Source: Njordibacter sp028825405 (GTDB lineage Bacteria > Pseudomonadota > Gammaproteobacteria > Pseudomonadales > Balneatricaceae). Taken from it: DNA of 64,000 bases. The position numbers were made by a program, and so were the translations under genes. Location of the stretch: contig NZ_CP159829.1 of assembly GCF_047730065.1 (NCBI RefSeq), forward strand, positions 2,046,001-2,110,000, given 5' to 3'. Every line of letters begins with the position of its first letter. The first letter of the stretch is position 1. Shown here one piece after another: positions 35,760 to 44,705 of this stretch. The notes beneath the pieces are model-generated. The model searched no databases. It had not been told where the DNA came from and saw only the letters and a program-made list of their open reading frames with translations.

Positions 35760-36524
35760 ATGAAAAACATTAAAAAGCTCCTGTTAAGCTCTGCAGGCTC
35801 ATTAATATTAGTTGCTGGCGTTAGCCAAGCAGAAGTGCGCATTGGTATCGACCCCGCGCCTTATCTTCCATTTTCAGCAGAAAGCGCCTCTGGCCAACTT
35901 GAAGGCTGGGAAATTCAGATTGCTGAAGCTATTTGTGTAGCCATGGATGAGGACTGCGTATGGGTGAAGACAGCTTGGGATGGTCTTATTCCTGCACTAA
36001 CCTCCAACAAAATCGATGCTATTATTAACTCCATGTCGATTACCGAAGAACGCATGAAGACCATTGATTTCTCAGACAAGTACTACAACACGCCAGCAGT
36101 TATTGTTGCACCTAAAGACTCAAGCGTTAGTGCAGATGCTGCCAGCGTTGAGGGTCTATTTGTTGGTGTTCAGGTAGCTACCACACATGCAAACTACGTT
36201 GAGGCTCACATGACTGGTGCGACCATTAAATCTTACCAAAACTTTGATGAGCACAACCAAGACTTGTTCTCTGGCCGTCTCGATGCTGTAATCGGTGATA
36301 GCATGGCGATGCAGCCATTCTTAGAATCCACCGAAGGCCAATGTTGCGAAATTAAAGGTGACTTACATGATATAAGCGTCTTTGGCCCTGGTGTGGGTGT
36401 TGGCTTACGGAAGGGTTCTGATCTAAAAGCCAAAATTAACGCCGCGATTGCTCAAATTCGTTCTGACGGCACCTTTGATAAAATCTCTGCACCTTACTTT
36501 ACCTTTGACATTTATGGCGGCTAA
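35760..36524 (+). CDS. PAAT-family periplasmic binding protein, probably for a basic amino acid
   Basis: A 254-residue protein with a signal peptide ending near SQA (residue 24) and an SBP_bac_3 domain. The ligand-site patterns IGIDPAPYLPFS, WDGLIPALTSNKIDAIINSMSIT near 75-100 and the Arg in ITEERMKTIDFS near 100 are those of ArgT/HisJ relatives. The context with AruH- and AruI-like genes favours arginine or another guanidino compound. There is a gap of 39 bp from the ATPase gene. Confidence 0.88.
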   Translation: MKNIKKLLLSSAGSLILVAGVSQAEVRIGIDPAPYLPFSAESASGQLEGWEIQIAEAICVAMDEDCVWVKTAWDGLIPALTSNKIDAIINSMSITEERMKTIDFSDKYYNTPAVIVAPKDSSVSADAASVEGLFVGVQVATTHANYVEAHMTGATIKSYQNFDEHNQDLFSGRLDAVIGDSMAMQPFLESTEGQCCEIKGDLHDISVFGPGVGVGLRKGSDLKAKINAAIAQIRSDGTFDKISAPYFTFDIYGG

Positions 36525-36538
36525 CGTTTAGCGCTCCT

Positions 36539-36595
36539 TGTCATCCTGAGTGTAGTTGAAGGATCTTTGGTCCTTTAACTATGTTCTAGATGACA
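36539..36595 (+). repeat. REP-like palindromic element between binding-protein and permease genes
   Basis: Outer arms TGTCATC (36539-36545) and GATGACA (36589-36595) enclose inner arms TAGTTGAAGGA (36553-36563) and TCCTTTAACTA (36571-36581), the latter with one G:U pair in RNA. The left half resembles the widespread intergenic motif built on CATCCTGAG and GAAGGATC. Like the hairpin at 10763-10789 it follows a binding-protein gene and may set the expression ratio of binding protein to permeases. Confidence 0.7.
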
Positions 36596-36637
36596 TCCAC
36601 TTATCTTAGGCCACTCGCTTTATCCTAAAGGACGCCC

Positions 36638-37363
36638 TTGGACGCATTTCTTGCCTTTTTAAACATACTCAAATTTTCAGATATGGGCTGGGGTGACAAC
36701 CTTTTTTATGGTTTGTTAGCTACCCTGCAAATCGCGTTTGGGGCTTATTTTTTAGGCACTGCCATAGGTTTTTCTGGCGCATTAGGTAAAATAAACGGTG
36801 GTCCTGTTACCCGTTTTTTACTTGGAACTTACACCACATTGGTTCGAGCAGTGCCAGAACTGGTACTTATTTTATTACTCTATTACGCAGGCAGTGCCCT
36901 ACTCAACGAACTACTCATGAGTTTGGGTTATAAGCCCATTGATATCAGTGGTTTGGTTGCAGGGATTGTTGTTTTGGGTGTAGTTCAAGGGGCTTATTCC
37001 ACAGAAGTGATCCGAGGTGCACTACAAGCCATACCTAGGGGCCAATTAGAAGCTGGGCGAGCTTTCGGCATGTCTAGGTTCACTTTATTTAGACGAATTA
37101 CTATTCCAGCTATGATTCCGCTGGCGTTACCAGGTATGTCTAACCTGTGGTTAATCGTCACCAAAGACACCGCTTTGTTAGCTGTTGTTGGATTCCAAGA
37201 ACTCACCCTAACGACCCGTGTAGCTGCAGGTACGACTCGTTATTATTTGGAGTTCTTTTTAATAGCTGCAGCCATTTATTTAACCGTCACACTTATTTCC
37301 AACCTTGGATTTCAGTGGTTAGAACGCCGTTCAACTCGGGGTATGACTAGCTTAGGGCATTAA
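36638..37363 (+). CDS. PAAT-family ABC permease (HisQ/ArtQ-like)
   Basis: A 241-residue permease starting at TTG with AAAGGA 5 nt upstream. Five or so hydrophobic segments are visible. The start of the family signature TTLVRAVPELVLILLLYY is near 68, and the EAA loop QLEAGRAFGMSRFTLFRRITIPAMIPLALP near 135-165 contacts the ATPase. It is followed by the second permease after 1 bp. Confidence 0.9.
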   Translation: MDAFLAFLNILKFSDMGWGDNLFYGLLATLQIAFGAYFLGTAIGFSGALGKINGGPVTRFLLGTYTTLVRAVPELVLILLLYYAGSALLNELLMSLGYKPIDISGLVAGIVVLGVVQGAYSTEVIRGALQAIPRGQLEAGRAFGMSRFTLFRRITIPAMIPLALPGMSNLWLIVTKDTALLAVVGFQELTLTTRVAAGTTRYYLEFFLIAAAIYLTVTLISNLGFQWLERRSTRGMTSLGH

Positions 37364-37364
37364 C

Positions 37365-38057
37365 ATGGAATGGTACTGGGTAGGCGAATACGCTCCTAAA
37401 TTACTTGCCGGCACATGGCTCACTATACAGTTACTGGTGATGGCCATATTTTTTGGCATGCTGCTCGCTATCCCCCTTGGTTTGGTGCAAGTAACTGGGC
37501 CACGGATTTTATCTGTGCCAGCAAAAGCCTTTTGCACCGCCTTTCGTGGCACTCCCCTACTCATTCAACTGTGGTTGCTTTACTACGGGCTTGGTTCCAT
37601 ATTCCCTTATATTGACGGTATACGCACAAGCTTTTTTTGGCCTTATTTGCGCGATGCGTTCCCCTATGCCGTGGTTGCTTTTACACTAAGTGTAGCAGCC
37701 TACGAAGGTGAAATTATGCGTGGGGCATTTAAAAACGTACCCAAGGGTGAACTCGAAGCAGGCATCGCTAGTGGCATGAGCCGTTTTCAATTACTACGTC
37801 GCATATGGCTACCACGAGCACTACAGAATGTATTGCCTACCCTTGCGGGAGAAATGGTACTCACCCTTAAAGCGACACCCTTAGCAGCCACCATTACCGT
37901 GTATGAAATCTTTGGTGTTGGCACCATCATTCGTCAAGAAACGTACCGTATTTATGAACCACTACTACTTATTGCTGGTGTTTATATCTGCCTCACTGGA
38001 GTTATTGTACTGCTATTCCATTGGTTAGAAAGCCAAGTGCCTAAGGCATCTGGGTAA
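37365..38057 (+). CDS. PAAT-family ABC permease (HisM/ArtM-like)
   Basis: A 230-residue permease with FRGTPLLIQLWLLYYG near 60, and an EAA loop GELEAGIASGMSRFQLLRRIWLPRALQNVLP near 125-155. It should pair with the 36638-37363 product as a heterodimer. It is the last gene of the transporter unit. It is convergent with the tetR gene, with 49 bp between them. Confidence 0.9.
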   Translation: MEWYWVGEYAPKLLAGTWLTIQLLVMAIFFGMLLAIPLGLVQVTGPRILSVPAKAFCTAFRGTPLLIQLWLLYYGLGSIFPYIDGIRTSFFWPYLRDAFPYAVVAFTLSVAAYEGEIMRGAFKNVPKGELEAGIASGMSRFQLLRRIWLPRALQNVLPTLAGEMVLTLKATPLAATITVYEIFGVGTIIRQETYRIYEPLLLIAGVYICLTGVIVLLFHWLESQVPKASG

Positions 38058-38106
38058 TGGTTTTCAGCGGAATTCGTCGTTGGCAACACAGACTTACGTT
38101 GACCGC

Positions 38107-38706
38107 CTAAGCCAAGGCTAAGGTCCGATCTAACCACTGATTCAAAATGGTTTGCCACAGTTCAGAGCTTTGGTGTTTTCCGTTAAGGCTCCAATCCAGC
38201 CACAGACCGTCTACTAATGCACTGTACTCAATGGCTAATACACGCAGATCACCTGCACAGTTAGGCAAAGACCGCGCAAGCACTTCGATAAGATAAGACT
38301 GCAGTCTTTCATTAATGCGGTCATGAGTGGCTCGCATCATTTTAGAATCGATGGTTTTAGACCAAAACACGACCCAGGCTCGCAACTGATCTGGGTGCAT
38401 AATATCTTCCTCAAAGGCACAGGATACGAGGGTTTTTATGGGTGCGTCTTGGTTCTGCGCATCCGCTTCTATACGTGCTCTTAAGGTTTCATGGTGGCGC
38501 CGAGAACTTTCCTCGTAGGCGGCGGCCACTAGCTGCTCTTGGCTAGAAAAGTGATGATTAAGCAGCCCCACTGAAACCTGAGCTTGGGCACAAATTTTGC
38601 GCGATGATAAACCCCTTGCACCCTCACTCATTAAGCATATAAGGGTAGCTTCAATCAGCTGACTACGCCTTTCAGGGGGAGATAAACGATCTGATTTCTT
38701 CTTCAC
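38107..38706 (-). CDS. TetR-family regulator, BetI-like
   Basis: The GTG at 38706 has GGA at 7 nt and gives 199 residues, a normal TetR length. A frame from 38841 would overlap the palindromes and the divergent transaminase start. The helix-turn-helix lies in GLSSRKICAQAQVSVGLLNHHFSSQEQLVAAAY near 35-65, with the BetI-type start ERRSQLIEATL. It is divergent from the AruH-like gene and convergent with the transporter, so it probably represses both. The ligand may be arginine or a catabolite (inference). Confidence 0.85.
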   Translation of the reverse strand: MKKKSDRLSPPERRSQLIEATLICLMSEGARGLSSRKICAQAQVSVGLLNHHFSSQEQLVAAAYEESSRRHHETLRARIEADAQNQDAPIKTLVSCAFEEDIMHPDQLRAWVVFWSKTIDSKMMRATHDRINERLQSYLIEVLARSLPNCAGDLRVLAIEYSALVDGLWLDWSLNGKHQSSELWQTILNQWLDRTLALA

Positions 38707-38761
38707 GGCAGTTCCAAAACAGGCCAAGGGGATAAGCTTAATTGTCGGCTTTATTTGACTA

Positions 38762-38798
38762 TTGAGCAAGTGCTCAATAGTATTGGACGATCGTTCAA
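38762..38798. promoter_or_regulatory. Two 16-bp palindromic operators between tetR and the transaminase gene
   Basis: TTGAGCAAGTGCTCAA (38762-38777) and TTGGACGATCGTTCAA (38783-38798) each have strong dyad symmetry and similar outer bases (TTG...CAA). Their centres are 21 bp apart, two helical turns, so two dimers could bind the same DNA face. They lie between the divergent starts at 38706 and 38827. Confidence 0.7.
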
Positions 38799-38826
38799 CA
38801 ATAGCGCTCACACGGTCAAGGTGACT

Positions 38827-40011
38827 ATGCAATTTTCTCAATTAACGAATCGGATCAACGGCGAAGGTGCGGCTGCGTGGGACCTCCATGAAGTGGCTAT
38901 AAAAGATGCCATAGCCGGCAAAGATGTCATTGTATTAAGTGTGGGTGATCCAGATTTTGCTACCCCAGCAGCCATCACCCAAGCGGCTATTGCCGCCCTA
39001 AAGGCAGGCGACACTCACTACCAACAAGTGGCAGGGCGACGTGAGGTTAGGCAAGTTATTGCGCAGCAGTTCCAGTCAAACCACATCCCAAACATAAACG
39101 CAGACAACGTGATGCTTTTTGCGGGCGCTCAAAATGCGTTATTTGCTGCTGGCTTATGTTTATTAGATGCGGGTGACGAAATATTGGCCCTCGACCCAAT
39201 GTATGTCACCTATGAAGCCACTTTAGGTGCATCGGGCGCAAACTTAATACCCGTAGCGATGCCTGCAGATAGTGGTTTTCGATTTGATGCCAAGGCGACC
39301 CTTAACGCCATTACACCAAAAACTAAAGCCATACTCGTGACCAACCCTAATAACCCCACTGGAGTGATGATGTCTGATAGTGAGATTGATTCAATTTGTG
39401 ATCTTGCCATACGACATGATCTTTGGGTGATTGCGGATGAAGTATATGATCAATTAATCTTTGAAGGGGAGCATATCAGCATCGCCCACCGGCCTGGTAT
39501 GTTTGAGCGCACTGTGACCCTAAACAGTCTATCAAAAACCTATGCTATGACAGGCTGGCGGGTGGGTTGGGCAATTGGTCCAACGGCACTGGTTGACCAT
39601 TTTTCTAATTTAGGCCTTTGTATGTTGTATGGTTTAGCTGGATTTACCCAAGCCGCAGCTTATACGGCCTTACAAGAATCACAGGCCGAAAGTGAACACA
39701 TTAGAGTGACCTTTAAACAACGTCGCGATTTGGTTTATGAGGCACTGAAGAACATCAAAGCCACCCCCATTCTTAAACCAAGCGCAGGCATGTTTATTAT
39801 GATGGACGTGCGTGCCTTGGGCATGAGCGGTCTTGAGTTTGCCAACGCCCTTTATGAAGCCACGGGGGTGGCGGTGCTCGATGCCGGTGCTTTTGGTAAA
39901 ACCTCATACGGTTGGGTGCGCATTTCATTTACCGTTGATGACGCCGTATTATTAGAAGCCTGCAAGCGCATCCGTGGTTTTATTGATCAATGTCAGCAGG
40001 ATAACCCATGA
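38827..40011 (+). CDS. aruH: Class I aminotransferase, AruH-like (arginine:pyruvate transaminase)
   Basis: The ATG at 38827 has AAGGTGA upstream; the frame from 38755 covers the operators. The product is 394 residues. Cofactor residues are visible: NPNNPTGV near 180, ADEVYDQLIF near 210 and the Schiff-base Lys in SLSKTYAMTGWRVGW near 240. AruH removes the amino group of L-arginine with pyruvate as acceptor to give 2-ketoarginine. The specific assignment rests on the TPP enzyme directly overlapping it (ATGA) and on the arginine-type transporter. Confidence 0.75.
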   Translation: MQFSQLTNRINGEGAAAWDLHEVAIKDAIAGKDVIVLSVGDPDFATPAAITQAAIAALKAGDTHYQQVAGRREVRQVIAQQFQSNHIPNINADNVMLFAGAQNALFAAGLCLLDAGDEILALDPMYVTYEATLGASGANLIPVAMPADSGFRFDAKATLNAITPKTKAILVTNPNNPTGVMMSDSEIDSICDLAIRHDLWVIADEVYDQLIFEGEHISIAHRPGMFERTVTLNSLSKTYAMTGWRVGWAIGPTALVDHFSNLGLCMLYGLAGFTQAAAYTALQESQAESEHIRVTFKQRRDLVYEALKNIKATPILKPSAGMFIMMDVRALGMSGLEFANALYEATGVAVLDAGAFGKTSYGWVRISFTVDDAVLLEACKRIRGFIDQCQQDNP

Positions 40012-41678
40012 GCCCCTCACCAACCATAACCAAAGGCCAACAAATCATTGAGTTGCTGGAAGCTTATAGTGTCGATACTGTATTTGGTATCCCTGGCGTG
40101 CACACCTTGGAGTTATACCGCGGTTTAGCCGCCTCCAATATTCAGCACATTACGCCCCGCCATGAGCAAGGTGCAGGCTTTATGGCCGATGGCTATGCCC
40201 GAATTACAGCAAAACCAGGGGTGTGTTTTGTTATTACTGGGCCAGGCCTCACCAACATTGCAACGGCCATGGGCCAAGCCCTAGGGGATAGCATCCCCAT
40301 GTTAGTTATATCAACTGTGAATGATGGGAGTACAAAAGAACAAGGCTGTTTGCACGCCATGCCCAGACAAGCTGACATTATTAGACCCTTGACCGTTGCT
40401 AGTTTTCAGCTCGACGCGAACGATAATGTCACGCACACGATGAGCCAAGTTTTTGCCACACTAGATGCTCGTAATGGCACCCCCCTTGGCCCTGTGCACT
40501 TGCAGATACCCCTAGACGTTATTGGGCAATTAGCCAATGATGAAACAGTGCAAATGATTAAACAGCCGATTGAGCATCAGCAACAACAGACGCAAAAAAG
40601 TGCTGACATACTCAACCACATACAAAGTGCAGCCCATGTCATTAATCAGCACAACTCCATCGTTATCCTTGCTGGCGGTGGCGCAGTTAACGCCCAAGAT
40701 CAAGTAAAGCAGCTGGCTCTTGCTCTTGATGCGCCCGTAGTCACTACCATTAATGGACGTGGTCTAATGGCTAACCACGCCTTATCAGTGCCCGCCAGTC
40801 CCAGCTTAGAGGCGACTCGTAGCCTACTAGCACAGGCTCATTGTGTGATCGCCCTAGGCACAGAAATGGGACAAACCGATTACGATATGTATGTAAATGG
40901 CAACTTACCGCCATTAAAAAACCTCATTCGTATCGATATTAGCCCTAGCGCCTTACAAGCATCCAAGCAGTTTGGTATTCATTGTGACGTATCCCAAGCG
41001 TTAACTCACCTACTGCCATTGTTAACGCATAAGCTACCTTCTGTGAGTTCAGGTGAAGCCCGCGCGAGCATAACTAGGCAGGCAGCCTTTACCCAACTGC
41101 CTAAATCTTATCAACAACATCACCGTTTTTTAACCACCATAATACAAATGCTTCCTGAAACAATCATCGTGGGTGATTCCACCCAACCAGTTTATGCTGG
41201 CAATTGTTATTTTGAAGCACCTGCTGCTAAAACTTGGTTCAACTCTGCAACCGGATTTGGCACCTTAGGCTATGCGGTGCCTGCGGCCATAGGGGCCGCT
41301 TTAGGACGGAGGCTAGAACAGAACAATGAGCCCATCATTGCCTTAACGGGTGACGGTGGCCTGCAATTTTGTTTAGCTGAGTTAGCCACGGCTAAGGATT
41401 GGGCGTTGCCCATTATATTTATTGTTTGGAACAACCAAGGGTATAGTGAAATTGAGTCTTCCATGTTAAATGTAGGTATCACTCCCGTGGGTGTCAGCCC
41501 TAAACCACCCAAAATAGATGCTCTAGCAAAAGCCTATGACATTGGCTATACCTACCTAACCTCATTCGAGGCCCTGACTAGCGAGTTACAAAAAGCGGCT
41601 AAGGGTCAATCTCCCACGCTGTTGGAAATTAACGAGGCCTTAATCATGGCTCAAATTGAATCCATCACACCACTTTAA
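40008..41678 (+). CDS. aruI: ThDP-dependent 2-ketoarginine decarboxylase, AruI-like
   Basis: A 556-residue acetolactate-synthase-like enzyme. The cofactor-activating Glu is in RHEQGAGFMADGYAR near 50, and the ThDP/Mg motif runs from GDGGLQFCLAEL to WNNQGYSEIE near 445-480. AruI decarboxylates 5-guanidino-2-oxopentanoate to 4-guanidinobutyraldehyde. Overlap by 4 bp with the transaminase gene means coupled translation. The alternative is a different 2-oxoacid decarboxylase; no acetolactate synthase small subunit is present. Confidence 0.72.
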   Translation: MSPSPTITKGQQIIELLEAYSVDTVFGIPGVHTLELYRGLAASNIQHITPRHEQGAGFMADGYARITAKPGVCFVITGPGLTNIATAMGQALGDSIPMLVISTVNDGSTKEQGCLHAMPRQADIIRPLTVASFQLDANDNVTHTMSQVFATLDARNGTPLGPVHLQIPLDVIGQLANDETVQMIKQPIEHQQQQTQKSADILNHIQSAAHVINQHNSIVILAGGGAVNAQDQVKQLALALDAPVVTTINGRGLMANHALSVPASPSLEATRSLLAQAHCVIALGTEMGQTDYDMYVNGNLPPLKNLIRIDISPSALQASKQFGIHCDVSQALTHLLPLLTHKLPSVSSGEARASITRQAAFTQLPKSYQQHHRFLTTIIQMLPETIIVGDSTQPVYAGNCYFEAPAAKTWFNSATGFGTLGYAVPAAIGAALGRRLEQNNEPIIALTGDGGLQFCLAELATAKDWALPIIFIVWNNQGYSEIESSMLNVGITPVGVSPKPPKIDALAKAYDIGYTYLTSFEALTSELQKAAKGQSPTLLEINEALIMAQIESITPL

Positions 41679-41749
41679 GCATTAGCGTCTATATTAAGGT
41701 CAGTATGAAAACTTATTTATATTCCTATTGATAGTGAATAATATAGCCC

Positions 41750-42588
41750 ATGACTGCTTCCACCTTGCTTGATCTATTTACCCAACATAATGCCGTGTGG
41801 CTAATCGCCGCGAGCGTGTTCAGTTTGCTAGTGGGCAGTTTTCTTAATGTGCTCATTCTGCGCTTGCCCAAAGCCATGCAGGAAGAGTGGGAGCATGAAT
41901 GCCAAGTACTTTTGCAGCCCTCCAAACAAGATCAAGAGCCTTTAGCGCCGGCTTTGGCAGTTATTGCCTGGCCAGCGTCACACTGCCCGAGTTGCCTTAC
42001 GCCATTAAAAGCTTGGCATAACATACCGGTTATTTCCTATGTTTCATTGCGTGGCAAGTGTGCTTTTTGTGGCATAAAGATAAGCTCTCGGTATCCACTG
42101 GTTGAATTGTTAACCGCTGCCTTAGGTTTGCTAGTGGCTTGGGTGTTAGGGCCCCATGTAAGCACTTTGATGGCCCTAATTTTGGTGTACATGTTAGTGG
42201 CCCTCGCAGTGATTGATTTAGATCATAAACTATTGCCAGATCAACTGACCTTACCCTTAATGTGGTTGGGTTTAATTGTCAACGCGATGGGCATTATCAC
42301 CAGTCTAGAAGATGCTTTTTGGGGGGCCGTTGCAGGTTATCTATGCTTGTGGCTAATTTATTGGGGCTTTCGTTTAGCCACAGGGCGCCATGGCATGGGT
42401 TATGGTGATTTTAAACTACTGGCAGCCCTGGGTGCTTGGCTTGGCTGGCAGGCATAGTGGTAGCTTTAGTGCTGCGCCTTAGATCTACTCCCACAGACCC
42501 ACAAATGCCCTTTGGTCCCTTTTTGTCTGCTGGGGGGTTAGTTTACTTACTCTGGGGTGAGCAATTATGGCGCTTATTTCAGCTTTAG
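41750..42588 (+). pseudogene. pilD: Prepilin peptidase PilD, frame-disrupted near the C-terminus
   Basis: The first frame (41750-42457, 235 residues) holds the zinc-type Cys tetrad CPSC...CAFC near 82-108 and both catalytic Asp motifs (IDLDHKLLPD near 160 and GYGDFKLL near 220). It then stops at 42455-42457 right after LGAWLGWQA. The normal ending continues in another frame: from 42451 to a stop at 42586-42588 it reads VVALVLRLR, then PFGPFLSAGGL and YLLWGEQ. About 12-15 residues usually found at the junction are absent, so a small deletion caused the shift. No other type IV pilus gene is nearby. The truncated protein might still fold. Confidence 0.8.
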
Positions 42589-42628
42589 TTTGGGTTTAAT
42601 GCGCGCTTCGTTAAGGCCTAGTGAAGGC

Positions 42629-43573
42629 TTAGTAAAAGTACAAACGATTGTCTAAATCTGGGTATAGATGCGCCACTTGTTCGGCATAGCCGTTATATAG
42701 TAACGTGGGTTTGCGCCCTAACCCACCAATCACTCTTTCCGTGGCTTGGCTCCAACGGGGGTGATCAAAGCGTGGATTCACATTAGCGTAAAAGCCATAT
42801 TCACGCGGATTCTGCAACCACCAAGTGGTTTTGGGCATAGTTTCCACTAATTCAATTTTAATAATAGATTTGGCATATTTAAAGCCATATTTCCAGGGCA
42901 CCACCAAACGGATAGGCGCTCCATTTTGTTGCTCTAACGGTTGATCATAAATACCAGTCGCCAGTAAAGTGAGCGGATGCATGGCTTCGTCTATGGTTAA
43001 ACTTTCCACATAGGGCCCACCTGCCCAATCTGCATTGGGCATTTGTTGGGCATCATTAATAGTGGTAAAGCGCACAAACTTAGCTTTGCTATTGGGTGCA
43101 GCTCTTTTGATCACGTCTGCCAACTTAATGCCATTCCAAGGAATCACCATAGACCAAGCTTCAACACATCTAAATCGATAAAGGTGGTTTTCTATGGCGT
43201 GTTCACCTTTAATATCAGCGATGTCATAAACACCCGGTTTGTCTGCACCCTCACCACCCACTTCAAGGCTCCATGGGGAGGTAATTAAGGTTTTTTCTGC
43301 TTGAGCAGGGTCTTCTTTACCAAAACCGAATTCATAATAATTATTATAGCCTGTCACTGTATCGTAGGCCGTGGGGGTTAGGGGCAGATCTTGGCTATCA
43401 GGTAATGCGGCTAATGGCTCAAACATTTGATTGGTAGATTCTTGTTCTTGAGTCAGCAAGCTATAGGCACTGTCTAAGAGTGGTAAAGCCAGCACCCCTA
43501 CTCCAGCTGCCACCAATGTGCGTCGGCGTTTATATACTTTTTCTGGGGTTATTTCAGATGACTTAACGGACAT
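42629..43573 (-). CDS. msrP: Periplasmic methionine-sulfoxide reductase, catalytic subunit MsrP
   Basis: A 314-residue molybdoenzyme. A Tat-type signal with KRRRTLVAAG is near residues 16-25. The molybdenum-ligating Cys occurs in YRFRCVEAWSMVIPW near 137, and PWKYGFKYAKSI near 225 is typical. It repairs oxidised methionines in periplasmic proteins using electrons from MsrQ. Its start overlaps the msrQ end by 11 bp. The order here, msrQ before msrP, is the reverse of E. coli msrPQ. Confidence 0.93.
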   Translation of the reverse strand: MSVKSSEITPEKVYKRRRTLVAAGVGVLALPLLDSAYSLLTQEQESTNQMFEPLAALPDSQDLPLTPTAYDTVTGYNNYYEFGFGKEDPAQAEKTLITSPWSLEVGGEGADKPGVYDIADIKGEHAIENHLYRFRCVEAWSMVIPWNGIKLADVIKRAAPNSKAKFVRFTTINDAQQMPNADWAGGPYVESLTIDEAMHPLTLLATGIYDQPLEQQNGAPIRLVVPWKYGFKYAKSIIKIELVETMPKTTWWLQNPREYGFYANVNPRFDHPRWSQATERVIGGLGRKPTLLYNGYAEQVAHLYPDLDNRLYFY

Positions 43574-44144
43574 GACGGTATCTCCAAACCAACACTAAAA
43601 ATAACACTAAACCCATCAATAATGGCTCTAGGGTAGCCGTTTTTTGGGCCATAAAATGATGCGCAATAACAGCAGGAATGGCCACATAGGTCAGGGTGTG
43701 AAGTAACTGCCACTTACGGTACCCCAAGTATTTAATCGCCTTATGGGTCGAAGTAAGGGCCAATGGCAAAAGCAACAAAAACGCTAAAATTCCCAATAGA
43801 ATGAACAAATTACCTGCTATTTCGTCGAGCATCAGTTGCCAATCATAATAAAACTCTAACATGATCCAAATGAGCACATGCAAGGCTGCATAGATAAAAC
43901 CCCACACACCAATATTACGGCGCATGGCTAAATGACGTTTAACCCAATGCCAGCGTTGGCTAAGGGGGGTAAACAGCAAACTAATGAGTAATAAGTAAGC
44001 CCCATAACGGCCAGTGAAGTCACGTAAATCTGACACTAGATCTGGCCCCATCAGGGCGTCATAAACACCCCATATTAACGCCAGACACAAACCTAAATTG
44101 AGTAGGTGTTTACGAGTTGTTATAGGTACGTTGAATAAAGCCAA
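43563..44144 (-). CDS. msrQ: Heme-binding membrane subunit MsrQ
   Basis: The TTG at 44144 is chosen because GGGAG is about 6 nt upstream and it gives 193 residues, a normal length. The open frame reaches 44267 but the added residues look unlike MsrQ. Six hydrophobic segments are present with His residues suited to heme ligation (GFIYAALHVLIW and KWQLLHTLTYVAIPAVIAHHF). It passes electrons from the quinone pool or flavin reductase to MsrP. Confidence 0.88.
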   Translation of the reverse strand: MALFNVPITTRKHLLNLGLCLALIWGVYDALMGPDLVSDLRDFTGRYGAYLLLISLLFTPLSQRWHWVKRHLAMRRNIGVWGFIYAALHVLIWIMLEFYYDWQLMLDEIAGNLFILLGILAFLLLLPLALTSTHKAIKYLGYRKWQLLHTLTYVAIPAVIAHHFMAQKTATLEPLLMGLVLFLVLVWRYRHVR

Positions 44145-44705
44145 AACTACTCCCTGTGCCCTGCTACTAAGTTTTAACTTAGGTAGGAATTTAAAAATTA
44201 TCCAGTAACTATAGCAGACTGCTATACATCGGCAAGTAATGGCGAAGCATACGGACTGGTTTAGCAAAGGCGCTGTGCGAAGGGCATTTTTTACGATTAT
44301 TTGGCGAGTTTGATAATCCCATGAATTTTTTCAGCACCAAAACACTCCTCTGGCGCCAACTGTGTCTTTGGTTTCTATAGCGATGGGTAACCTAGATTAT
44401 GATGCAGTGACCCCAAATTACAAACTAACGACCCACAACTAACTAAACTATTAGACATGATCGCGCAAAGTCTCCAGAATAACCACTAAAGTTTTGATAC
44501 AGCCTATACCTTTCGAGCCATTTAACTATGCCTTTTAGCTTTTTCAATGTTGGCTTCAAACAAAGTCGGTATTTTACTCATGCAGGTACGCATAATTTCT
44601 ACGATGTCGATGGCCCTGTGTTGAGCCAGCGGCTCAATAACGTTGATTGGAGCTCTAGCATGATCATCATTGGTATTACTTCGCAGTATTAACGAGGAGT
44701 TGTCT
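44145..44705. other. Intergenic region between msrQ and the nitroreductase gene
   Basis: Besides the shared upstream sequence of the two divergent genes, a minus-strand frame ending with TAA at 44522-44524 is open back past 44700 and reads like protein (for example VIEPLAQHRAIDIVEIM). It has no clear start or Shine-Dalgarno sequence. It may be the tail of a decayed gene. I see no RNA gene. Confidence 0.35.

Noticed and set aside
40008..41678. Acetolactate synthase large subunit
   Set aside because: No small subunit follows, and the overlap with an AruH-like transaminase fits AruI better.
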